The notes under the pieces: model-generated
What the model was told of the DNA's origin: nothing
Database searches by the model: none
Seen by the model: only the letters and a program-made list of their open reading frames with translations
Shown: positions 14,950-20,935 of the stretch, one piece after another
How positions within the stretch are numbered: position 1 is the first letter of the stretch
Layout of the letters: the number at the start of each line of letters is the position of its first letter
Made by a program: the position numbers and the translations under genes
DNA from: Oscillospiraceae bacterium
GTDB taxonomy: Bacteria; Bacillota; Clostridia; Oscillospirales; Ruminococcaceae
Length of the DNA: 20,935 nt
Reading direction: 5' to 3'
Assembly: GCA_020024215.1 (NCBI GenBank)
Contig: JAHHUC010000038.1
Span: 1-20,935 of the forward strand

Positions 14950-15629
14950 TGATTTGGTGTGTGGAAGATGATACCGGTACAAGAGAAATAGAATTGTACA
15001 CTCTTGCCTCAACAGGCTTTAAGGCACAGGGCTTTGACAACGGAAATTCCTTTTGGAATGCGCTTCAAAATGAAATTCCCGATTTGGTAATTTTAGATGT
15101 TATGCTGCCCGGTATGGACGGAATAGAGCTTCTTAAAAAAATGAAGAGCTCCTCAATGTTCTGCTCCATACCTGTTATAATGGCAACCGCCAAGGGCACC
15201 GAATATGACAAGATTCAAAGCCTTGATCTGGGAGCCGACGACTATCTTGTAAAGCCCTTTGGGATGATGGAGATGGTTTCAAGGATAAAGGCGGTGCTTC
15301 GCCGCTGCAATGCAGCTGAAAAGGCTCATCTTCTAAAGTGCCGTGATCTTGTCGTAAACACAGATGAGCGCACCGTATGCATCAGCGAGCAGAGAATAAA
15401 CCTGACCTACAAGGAATTTGAGCTTCTTAAAATGTTTATGTCCCACCCAAACATCGCTTTTACAAGAGAGCAGCTCTTTTCCGGCGTTTGGAACATGGAT
15501 TATATGGGCGAAAGCCGCACTTTGGATATGCATATAAGGACCTTGCGAATGAAGCTGGGAGTTTACGGCAGCTGCATACAGACTGTAAGGAATATAGGAT
15601 ATCGCTGGGAGGCTCTTTATGACAGGTAA
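14949..15629 (+). CDS. phoB: OmpR/PhoB-family response regulator (PhoB/PhoP-like)
   Basis: A 226-residue two-domain regulator. The receiver domain (about 1-118) has the acidic pocket E6-D7-D8, phospho-acceptor Asp 50 in VILDVMLPGMDG, Thr 80 and Lys 102 in VKPF. The C-terminal domain (about 125-222) is the OmpR-type winged helix: INLTYKEFELLKMFMSHPNI, FTREQLFSGVW, and SRTLDMHIRTLRMKLG with the closing IQTVRNIGYRWE. It is the output arm of the phosphate-starvation signal, inferred from position between phoU and the kinase gene. In Firmicutes this protein may be called PhoP; the symbol follows the locus context. It overlaps the kinase gene by 11 bases. Confidence 0.88.
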   Translation: MIWCVEDDTGTREIELYTLASTGFKAQGFDNGNSFWNALQNEIPDLVILDVMLPGMDGIELLKKMKSSSMFCSIPVIMATAKGTEYDKIQSLDLGADDYLVKPFGMMEMVSRIKAVLRRCNAAEKAHLLKCRDLVVNTDERTVCISEQRINLTYKEFELLKMFMSHPNIAFTREQLFSGVWNMDYMGESRTLDMHIRTLRMKLGVYGSCIQTVRNIGYRWEALYDR

Positions 15630-17268
15630 AATTTTCCGTTCAATTTTTATCGCTTCTGTTTCTGTTCTTTTGGTAACTCTTTTGATTATAACAGGCTGCC
15701 TGAGCAGCTATTTCAATATAATACAGCAAAGAGAATTGAGAGATGAATTGGAGATAGCCGCAAAAGCCACCGAGCAGCTGGGGCTTTCCTATCTCAATGA
15801 GCTTAAATCCAAACGCTATCGCCTGACATGGATAGACAGCGAAGGAAAAATAATCTATGACTCCGATGCCGACATTTCTCAGATGGAAAACCACATGGAC
15901 AGAGAGGAGGTAAGAGAGGCTCTGCTTGGCGGCTTTGGCAGCAGCAGCCGCTATTCCTCAACGCTTACAGAAAAAACCCTCTATGAGGCTGTTGCGCTTA
16001 AAGATGGCTCTGTCCTCAGAATATCCATCGGTCAGGCCACCTCACTGGTGCTTGTTTTCGGCATGATTCAGCCCATAATAGTAATATTCTTTCTTGCGGC
16101 TGTTTTGTCCTTCATCCTAGCAACCCGAATGGCAAAAAATGTTGTGGAGCCGTTTAATCATCTGGATTTGGAGCATCCTATGGAAAACGACACCTATGAG
16201 GAGCTGTCCCCTCTGCTTCACCGAATCTACACTCTCCATAAGCAGATAGACAGTCAGATAAGGGAGCTGCAATGGAAAAAGGATGAATTTGAGCAGATAA
16301 TTTCACAGATGCAGGAGGGGCTTATCCTTTTAGATGACAAGGACACCATTTTAAGCATAAATGCTGCGGCAAAAAAGATTTTTGACATAAAAAGCTGCTA
16401 TATGGGCGCAGATTTTCTGACCATAGATCACAGCACCGAGCTGTCGGATGCTTTGAAAAATGCAAAGGCATCAGGTCACTGTGAAATAAGAATTAACCGC
16501 GGAAAAAAGGAATATCAGATAAACATAAGCCGTACAGAATCCAAAGACCATATTCTCGGCTCTGTGCTGCTTGCCTTTGACATCACAGATCAGGCAGATT
16601 CCGAGCGCATGAGGCAGGAATTTACAGCCAATGTTTCCCATGAGCTTAAAACGCCGCTGCAATCTATTATGGGAAGTGCAGAGCTTATTGAAAACGGCTT
16701 GATGAAGCCGGAGGATGCACCTAAATTTGCAAGGAGCATAAGGAGGGAATCCTCCAGACTTGTGGATCTTATAGATGATATCATACGCCTGTCGCAGCTT
16801 GATGAGGGCGCTTCGATGCCCTTTGAGCAGGTGGAGCTTTCAGATGTGGCACAGGAGGTATTCCTTATACTGCAAGACAGTGCCGAGCTTAAAGGCATAA
16901 GCTTTTCCCTTGTGGGAGGCGGAGCTGTTTGGGGTGTAAAAAGGCTGATTTTTGAAATGCTTTTCAACCTTTGCGACAATGCTGTCAAATACAATAAGGA
17001 CAACGGCAGTGTAAATGTATCCATACAGCAGGAAAAGGACAAAACCATCCTCTCGGTTTCAGATACAGGCATAGGCATACCGGAGGATATGCAGTCACGG
17101 GTGTTCGAGCGCTTTTTCAGAGTGGACAAAAGTCATTCAAAGCAATCAGGCGGAACAGGTCTGGGGCTTTCCATAGTAAAGCATGTTGTCAAATATCACA
17201 ACGGAAGCATACAGCTTGAAAGCACCGAGGGAAAGGGCACAACAATAACAGCAGTATTTCCCCTCTGA
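15619..17268 (+). CDS. phoR: Phosphate sensor histidine kinase (PhoR-like)
   Basis: A 549-residue membrane kinase. Transmembrane helix 1 is at about 7-29, an extracytoplasmic domain of about 110 residues follows, and helix 2 is at about 143-168. A PAS-like domain spans about 224-323. The dimerisation domain has FTANVSHELKTPLQSIMGSA with phospho-acceptor His 341. The ATP-binding domain has the N-box LFNLCDNAVKYN (449-459), G1 SDTGIGIP (from 481), the F-box ERFFRVD and G2 GGTGLGLSIVKH (511-522). It phosphorylates the adjacent regulator. The layout (external domain, PAS, HisKA, HATPase) is that of Gram-positive PhoR; the phosphate role follows from the pst-phoU context. Confidence 0.9.
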   Translation: MTGKIFRSIFIASVSVLLVTLLIITGCLSSYFNIIQQRELRDELEIAAKATEQLGLSYLNELKSKRYRLTWIDSEGKIIYDSDADISQMENHMDREEVREALLGGFGSSSRYSSTLTEKTLYEAVALKDGSVLRISIGQATSLVLVFGMIQPIIVIFFLAAVLSFILATRMAKNVVEPFNHLDLEHPMENDTYEELSPLLHRIYTLHKQIDSQIRELQWKKDEFEQIISQMQEGLILLDDKDTILSINAAAKKIFDIKSCYMGADFLTIDHSTELSDALKNAKASGHCEIRINRGKKEYQINISRTESKDHILGSVLLAFDITDQADSERMRQEFTANVSHELKTPLQSIMGSAELIENGLMKPEDAPKFARSIRRESSRLVDLIDDIIRLSQLDEGASMPFEQVELSDVAQEVFLILQDSAELKGISFSLVGGGAVWGVKRLIFEMLFNLCDNAVKYNKDNGSVNVSIQQEKDKTILSVSDTGIGIPEDMQSRVFERFFRVDKSHSKQSGGTGLGLSIVKHVVKYHNGSIQLESTEGKGTTITAVFPL

Positions 17269-17303
17269 TTTCAAAATAAAATTTTATACGAGGTGAAAAT
17301 TTA

Positions 17304-17960
17304 TTGACATATGAAAAAATAAAAAAGAATCCTGAGGTATGCGCTCTTCTCAAAAAGGGCAATGAAAATCTGGGGGTTTTAGGATATACAGATCATTCTA
17401 TGGCACATTGTGCGCTTGTGGCAGAGAGAGCTGCATATATACTGAAGGTTTTGGAATATCCCGAGCATCAGCAGGAGCTGTCCAAAATAGCCGGCATAAT
17501 GCACGATATAGGCAACGCCGTAAACCGCACACACCATGCGGAAATAGGTGCCATTTTTGCCAATTCCATCCTGAAGGAAACAGATATGTCCATCGAGGAC
17601 AGGATAACTGTTGTTTCTGCCATAGGAAACCATGACGAATCCACAGGCGGAGCAAAGGACGCCGTATCTGCCGCACTTATTCTTGCTGACAAATCCGATG
17701 TAAGAAGAAACAGGGTACGCAGCAAGGAAAAGGATAAATTTGACATTCATGACCGTGTAAACTATGCTGTTGTAGGCTCAAGCTTAAAGGTGGATGCAAA
17801 CGAGCGAAAAATATCCCTCAATCTCCAGATAGATCCCAATATGTGCTCCATGTATGAATATTTTGATATTTTTCTCGGGCGCATGATGATGTGCAGAGGT
17901 GCAGCAGAGGTTCTCAATGCCAAGTTCAGGCTTACAGTAAATGGGGGAAAGGTCTTATAA
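17304..17960 (+). CDS. HD-domain phosphohydrolase
   Basis: A 218-residue cytoplasmic protein of the HD superfamily. Metal-binding residues are visible in order: His 31 (GYTDHSMAH), the H67-D68 doublet (GIMHDIGNAV), His 77/78 (RTHHAEIGA), His 110 (IGNHDEST) and a late Asp 129 (ALILADKSDV). The start is TTG: GAGGTG lies eight bases before it, and the only nearby ATG is out of frame. The gene lies 35 bases after the kinase gene on the same strand, without a clear promoter, so it is probably part of the pho transcript. HD proteins cleave phosphate esters, often in nucleotides or cyclic dinucleotides; the substrate here is unknown. Its link to phosphate control is only positional. Confidence 0.85.
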   Translation: MTYEKIKKNPEVCALLKKGNENLGVLGYTDHSMAHCALVAERAAYILKVLEYPEHQQELSKIAGIMHDIGNAVNRTHHAEIGAIFANSILKETDMSIEDRITVVSAIGNHDESTGGAKDAVSAALILADKSDVRRNRVRSKEKDKFDIHDRVNYAVVGSSLKVDANERKISLNLQIDPNMCSMYEYFDIFLGRMMMCRGAAEVLNAKFRLTVNGGKVL

Positions 17961-17992
17961 AAAAAGGAAAAATCCAACTTCCCTTATTTTTT
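17961..17992 (+). terminator. Weak terminator after the HD-domain gene
   Basis: Directly after the stop codon, a run of A and GGAA (17966-17969) can pair with TTCC (17979-17982) and the following T-rich tail (17986-17992), with one bulged C and one mismatch. The stem is mainly A-T, so the call is tentative. It would end the pst-pho transcript. Confidence 0.35.
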
Positions 17993-18073
17993 AAAAATGC
18001 AGCTTAAGGCTCAGGTCGGCCTTTGCATATAAGAAAAATTTTATTTAATTAAGTTTATATTTTCTCTTTTTTA

Positions 18074-18082
18074 TGATATAAT
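18074..18082 (+). promoter_or_regulatory. Extended -10 promoter
   Basis: TGATATAAT forms a perfect TATAAT (18077-18082) with the TG extension. A weak -35 (TTTATA) lies 17 bases upstream of the -10. Transcription should start near 18089. Confidence 0.55.
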
Positions 18083-18088
18083 GACTGA

Positions 18089-18277
18089 AAAATTATTAAA
18101 GAGAATTGCTATGAAAAATAAACCGGACTTTGCTGTTGCTTTTTCGCTTAAAATAAAAAATATTTCAAAATTAAAAATCAACACATTAAGGCAAAGATGT
18201 GGCTTCTTTATCTGCGCTCTTTTATGCCCTGTTTCATTCTGCTTAAGGCAGATGTGATACAGGGCTTTTTGTTTTTT
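18089..18277 (+). ncRNA. Candidate short leader RNA or small RNA
   Basis: A promoter at 18074-18082 and a strong terminator ending at 18277 bracket a transcript of about 190 bases. It lies upstream of the gene at 18394 in the same orientation. It may be a free small RNA or an attenuated leader. An open frame from ATG 18111 (AGAGA eight to twelve bases upstream) ends at TGA 18255-18257, inside the terminator stem, so translation of that frame could affect the hairpin. I do not recognise a known RNA family. Confidence 0.4.
18226..18277 (+). terminator. Strong rho-independent terminator upstream of the immunity-like genes
   Basis: GCCCTGT (18226-18232) pairs with ACAGGGC (18259-18265). Inside, TCTGC pairs with GCAGA around TTAAG. 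The stem is followed by TTTTTGTTTTTT (18266-18277). The form is textbook, and it lies 117 bases before the next start codon, which suggests attenuation. Confidence 0.75.
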
Positions 18278-18393
18278 CAGGCTGAATTTACAAGAAGCTG
18301 TCATAAATTTTGGATTGACTTTTTCCAATCAGATCAAAAAGGTACTCCACTTAAATCAAAGCAGGAAAAATATTTTAAGGACGGTGAAGCTGC

Positions 18394-18951
18394 ATGACAG
18401 ATTTCAGTGAGGAGCATAGCAGAAAATGGCTTGAATTGATGTCTGCCTATGAAAATTTCAGATTGAAAATCTTTAACTGGGCACATGAGACAGACAATGT
18501 AAAAAAGAAGGATCTGCTTTTGGAATTCGGCACTTGGGAAAACAGAGACATCCAAAGGCGGCTCTTGACAGCCGACCTTTTAAGAAGTACAGAAATGTGG
18601 GATGATAAGGCGATAGCCCTCATTTATAAGGAATTGACACAAGCAGCCTTGCAGGAGCAGGAGGAAATAGCTGCATATGCACGCATGGCACTTGCAAAGC
18701 TTAAATTTCAGCCGCAGCTTCCCTATATTGTCCGTGAGGTGTTTCGTATCTGCAAAATTGAAGAAAGCAAAGAACAGCCGGATTTTGATGTATTTCACAA
18801 CGGCTGCTGCCTTTTATATGACCTGGGGAACGAGCAGCATTTTTCAAAATTCACCTCACAATACAGACAGCTTATCGAAAAGGCATACGGATTGAATGAG
18901 GATGATTTGGAGGATATGAGAAAAATGCTGCTGCAAAGCAAAAATAATTGA
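18394..18951 (+). CDS. Hypothetical alpha-helical protein in an immunity-like cluster
   Basis: A 185-residue soluble protein without signal peptide or membrane segment. It appears wholly helical and rich in charged residues; from about 70 to 165 successive amphipathic helices (IALIYKELTQAALQEQEEIA, YARMALAKLKF, YIVREVFRICKI, GCCLLYDLGNEQHFSKF) suggest a HEAT-like or similar helical repeat. I do not recognise the family. GGTGA lies six bases before the ATG. The next gene follows after 20 bases in the same direction. Its place in front of an LRR/NTF2-like gene suggests a toxin-immunity role, but this is inference from context only. Confidence 0.65.
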   Translation: MTDFSEEHSRKWLELMSAYENFRLKIFNWAHETDNVKKKDLLLEFGTWENRDIQRRLLTADLLRSTEMWDDKAIALIYKELTQAALQEQEEIAAYARMALAKLKFQPQLPYIVREVFRICKIEESKEQPDFDVFHNGCCLLYDLGNEQHFSKFTSQYRQLIEKAYGLNEDDLEDMRKMLLQSKNN

Positions 18952-18971
18952 AGGAAGGGAAATTTAAAAAT

Positions 18972-19955
18972 ATGGATGCAATGTCATGTGAAATTATAAA
19001 ATGGCCCAAGCGGGCTTATACGGCAGATTTAAAAGACGGAATACTTATACTGGATGGACAAAAGCAAATTGAAGTCCCAAAGCTCAACATGGAGATTATG
19101 GAGCATTTGGCTGAATATAAGCTGATTGGCTTTCATGCAAAGGGCTATCCTGTGACCGATGAATTGCTTATTCCTTTTGCCGGGCATAAAAGCATGGCAA
19201 ACTTCGGTGTAGAGGACGGTGCGCTCACCGATGCCTGTTTCTCTGTTTTTTCCGATATGCCAAAGCTGCGCTATCTTCTGCTTGATGGAAATGCCATGAT
19301 AAAAGGCAGCGGTTTATCCATATTGCAGAATAAAAAAATTGACCTTCTGACACTAAACCGCACCGGGCTAAATGACGAAGGACTTCTCAAAGCAGCGTCT
19401 ATCAAAAAATTAACTCACATACAAATTGATGATACTGCTGTTACATATGAAGGCTTGCTGTCTATTGCAGACAACGGACGAATTGAGCCTGTTTCTCATA
19501 AGCAGTTTACCAAAGAAGAGATGGAAAGCTTCTCTCAGTTACAGAGAGAAAAAGCCAAAAAATCTGCTCTGTTGGATGAACAGTCAGCAGAAGAATGTCG
19601 CAGAGTGTTGTCTGCTTTCTTTGCCGAAATGACAGAATGGGAGCAGTACATGGAGCATGCCGGGTTTGAGGATGCCCAGGCTGTGCCCCGCCTGCTGGCG
19701 ATCTGGGAAAAGTATGTGAGCGAAAAGCCCCGTTTGGGACACCGTCCTTTGGCTCTTTCTTATAGCTCCCCTGGAACTTACAGCCGGGAAAATTTTATTG
19801 ACGCAGAGCAGATTACCAAAAATAAGCTATATATATACACTAAAACAGAAAAATTAGACTTTGAACACCGCTTTCTTATGAAGAAGGTAAATAATGAATG
19901 GAAAATCGATGCTGTGCATATGCGTCTTGACGGCTGGCAGCGTGTGGGATTGTGA
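18972..19955 (+). CDS. LRR-like plus NTF2-like protein, probable toxin-immunity protein
   Basis: A 327-residue protein with two parts. The first (to about 180) has leucine-rich-like repeats, seen in PKLRYLLLDGNAMIKGSGLS, KKIDLLTLNRTGLNDEGLL and KKLTHIQIDDTAVTYEGLLS. The second begins near EECRRVLSAFFAEMTEWEQY and ends in LYIYTKTEKLDFEHRFLMKK and NNEWKIDAVHMRLDGWQ. This resembles NTF2-fold immunity proteins of polymorphic-toxin systems, which bind and neutralise a toxin in the cytoplasm. A TTG at 18948 would extend the frame by eight codons but has no ribosome site; the ATG at 18972 lies about 12 bases after AGGAAGGG. Base composition is AT-rich in the LRR part and rises within the second, hinting at a mosaic origin. 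The family match is from memory. Confidence 0.7.
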   Translation: MDAMSCEIIKWPKRAYTADLKDGILILDGQKQIEVPKLNMEIMEHLAEYKLIGFHAKGYPVTDELLIPFAGHKSMANFGVEDGALTDACFSVFSDMPKLRYLLLDGNAMIKGSGLSILQNKKIDLLTLNRTGLNDEGLLKAASIKKLTHIQIDDTAVTYEGLLSIADNGRIEPVSHKQFTKEEMESFSQLQREKAKKSALLDEQSAEECRRVLSAFFAEMTEWEQYMEHAGFEDAQAVPRLLAIWEKYVSEKPRLGHRPLALSYSSPGTYSRENFIDAEQITKNKLYIYTKTEKLDFEHRFLMKKVNNEWKIDAVHMRLDGWQRVGL

Positions 19956-20200
19956 AGTATCACATGGCATGGAAATATGAAACCTTTGGACCGGACGGTC
20001 AATGCAAGCTGTTCGGCGTAAACATCTTTGACTACAACTGGCAAACCACCGGAAGGCGGGTAAAAGTACAAGACCCTATCTATCACCAAGACCATACCTT
20101 CGAGGTCTGGCAGGTGGAGATCGACGGGCAGATCCGCCGCTTTGCCGCCGGAGAGTTCTCCAACTGTGTGTGGGGATTCTATCTTGAAAAGAACGGATGA
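19952..20200 (+). CDS. Small hypothetical protein in the immunity-like cluster
   Basis: An 82-residue soluble protein, unusually rich in aromatic residues (KLFGVNIFDYNWQ, HTFEVWQVEIDGQ, GEFSNCVWGFYLEKNG). It looks like a small all-beta fold; I do not recognise a named family. The start is a GTG at 19952 that overlaps the stop of the preceding gene by four bases (GTGA). An ATG at 19964 is an alternative but lacks a ribosome site. It ends 15 bases before the next gene. The overlap implies co-translation with the LRR/NTF2-like protein. GC content is clearly higher than in the pst or ABC genes. Confidence 0.7.
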   Translation: MKYHMAWKYETFGPDGQCKLFGVNIFDYNWQTTGRRVKVQDPIYHQDHTFEVWQVEIDGQIRRFAAGEFSNCVWGFYLEKNG

Positions 20201-20215
20201 GAGGAGCGTGACCCC

Positions 20216-20935
20216 ATGAAGGCCAAAGCCGGAGAGGTCTATACAGTTTACAATAAATATCTTAAACGCTACACCGCCTGTCAGGTGGCCTATATTGCGC
20301 CGCCGGACTCGGTGAGCAAAGAGCCTTGGGCGGTGATCCTCTCTTTGGACTGGGTGGGTGATGCCCCTCTGACATTGGAGGAACTGCCCCATCTTCGCCC
20401 GCTGTACAAGGACTTCATGTACTGGTCCCGTGACCTTCATCTGCTGCGTGTACCGGTGGAGGTTCCGCCCCAGTATAAGCCGGTGGGCACACTTCCGCCC
20501 TTTGCCGATGAGCCTTGTAACTCCTACGGCGGCTGGGACAACGGCTACGAGGTGTACCGCCAGATCCGATGGCAGGAGATTCCGGAAAAGCGGCGAAGGG
20601 CCTTCAAGGAGGCCATGGACAGTGACGAGCAAACCGAGATCGGCGGTATCTTGGTAAAGGTCAGCAGTTCCCGAGTCATGGATAAGTATACGCCTTTTGA
20701 TTCGGCTCTGGAACTGGCGGTGCTGCCCTGCCTTTCGGATATTATCTGTGAGCAATGGCACCCGGATCTGCTGGAGTTTTTGCGGGGAAATCCCTTCATC
20801 CATGAATTGACTTTGCTGAACCATGGCCAGAAGTCGCTTGACCTGCGGGGCACCAGCGTCGGAAAGCTGATGCTGGACATGACCGGCCTAGAGGAGCTAT
20901 GGCTGGGTGAGGAAACGGAGCAGCTTTTGTTCCAG
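20216..20935 (+). CDS. Probable LRR-like immunity-cluster protein, N-terminal part (runs off window)
   Basis: From the ATG at 20216, 240 codons are open to the window edge; the C-terminus is missing. GAGGAG lies nine bases upstream. The protein starts MKAKAGEVYTVYNKYLKRYT, then has a helical/aromatic N-terminal domain (DFMYWSRDLHLLRVPVEVPP, NSYGGWDNGYEVYRQIRWQ). From about 180 a leucine-rich pattern appears: LELAVLPCLSDIICEQWHPD, LLEFLRGNPFIHELTLLNHG, KSLDLRGTSVGKLMLDMTGL, EELWLG. This resembles LRR proteins found beside immunity genes in gut Clostridia, as far as I recall. Codon use is GC-rich throughout. Long antisense frames at 19778-20824 and 20545-20880 mirror it and are not genes; the operon order, ribosome site and repeat pattern support the plus strand. 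Confidence 0.75.
   Translation, partial: MKAKAGEVYTVYNKYLKRYTACQVAYIAPPDSVSKEPWAVILSLDWVGDAPLTLEELPHLRPLYKDFMYWSRDLHLLRVPVEVPPQYKPVGTLPPFADEPCNSYGGWDNGYEVYRQIRWQEIPEKRRRAFKEAMDSDEQTEIGGILVKVSSSRVMDKYTPFDSALELAVLPCLSDIICEQWHPDLLEFLRGNPFIHELTLLNHGQKSLDLRGTSVGKLMLDMTGLEELWLGEETEQLLFQ

Larger units (their letters stand above)
17993..18393. other. Regulatory intergenic region before the immunity-like cluster
   Basis: About 400 bases hold an extended -10 promoter (18074-18082), a leader that could encode a 48-residue peptide (ATG 18111 to TGA 18257), and a strong terminator (18226-18277). The last 115 bases before the gene at 18394 contain no second promoter that I can recognise. The peptide frame has no clear family resemblance. 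Confidence 0.5.

Noticed and set aside
16590..17129. 179-codon minus-strand frame rich in Ser and Leu
   Set aside because: Antisense to the kinase core of the sensor gene, whose H, N, G1 and G2 motifs are intact.
18197..18397. 66-codon plus-strand frame overlapping the start of the gene at 18394
   Set aside because: It would read through the terminator stem and T tract, and its sequence (runs of Phe from the T tract) does not look selected. Its AAGG five bases upstream and ATGA overlap with the next gene are probably chance, but keep it in mind if the leader proves to be translated.
19778..20824. 348-codon minus-strand open frame at the right end
   Set aside because: It is antisense to three well-placed plus-strand genes, has no family resemblance and mixes basic and hydrophobic runs typical of antisense frames in GC-rich coding DNA.
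1..20935. CRISPR array, tRNA, rRNA, insertion sequence or phage integration site
   Set aside because: No regularly spaced repeats, cloverleaf sequences, rRNA words, transposase-like frames or paired terminal repeats were recognised on either strand by eye; a tRNA or repeat search program could still find weak cases.

Overview
The window looks like a chromosomal segment of a low-to-mid GC Gram-positive anaerobe, most likely a gut Clostridium-type Firmicute (Ruminococcaceae/Lachnospiraceae-like). The grounds are strong AGGAGG-type ribosome sites, AT-rich spacers, classical TTGACA/TATAAT promoters, Gram-positive lipoprotein signals, a DUF4298-like gene and a Clostridia-style immunity cluster. 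Assignment below class level is not possible from the sequence alone.

Layout. (1) 1-1220: the N-terminal part of a TetR-type regulator (minus strand, cut by the window edge), then a small isoprenylcysteine-methyltransferase-like membrane protein with a perfect 16-bp terminator and a 24-bp dyad at its promoter. (2) 1306-8729: a minus-strand transport operon, read from 7730 downwards: family-5 solute-binding lipoprotein, two permeases, a fused two-domain ATPase and a MATE exporter. A LysR regulator diverges from it. Pairing a peptide/nickel/opine-type importer with an exporter resembles metallophore uptake/export loci, but no biosynthetic gene is visible. (3) 8730-10945: a gene-poor stretch holding one DUF4298-like gene, the relic of a GNAT acetyltransferase, two look-alike hairpins and an unexplained structured element followed by a terminator-like hairpin. 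(4) 10946-17960: a phosphate-starvation locus, pstS-pstC-pstA-pstB-phoU-response regulator-sensor kinase, followed by an HD-domain phosphohydrolase. It has Pho-box-like repeats upstream and a strong hairpin between pstS and pstC. (5) 18077-20935: a promoter, a roughly 190-nt leader ending in a strong terminator, then four plus-strand genes that look like a polymorphic-toxin immunity array: an alpha-helical unknown, an LRR-like plus NTF2-like protein, an 82-residue unknown and an LRR-like protein running off the window. Base composition rises sharply in GC from about 19.6 kb onward.

How the parts work together. PstSCAB imports phosphate, PhoU links transporter state to the kinase, and the kinase/regulator pair probably drives the Pho-box upstream of pstS. 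The LysR protein probably controls the ABC-MATE operon through a dyad that sits in both divergent promoters. The last cluster probably protects against toxins of kin or neighbours, but no toxin gene lies in this window.
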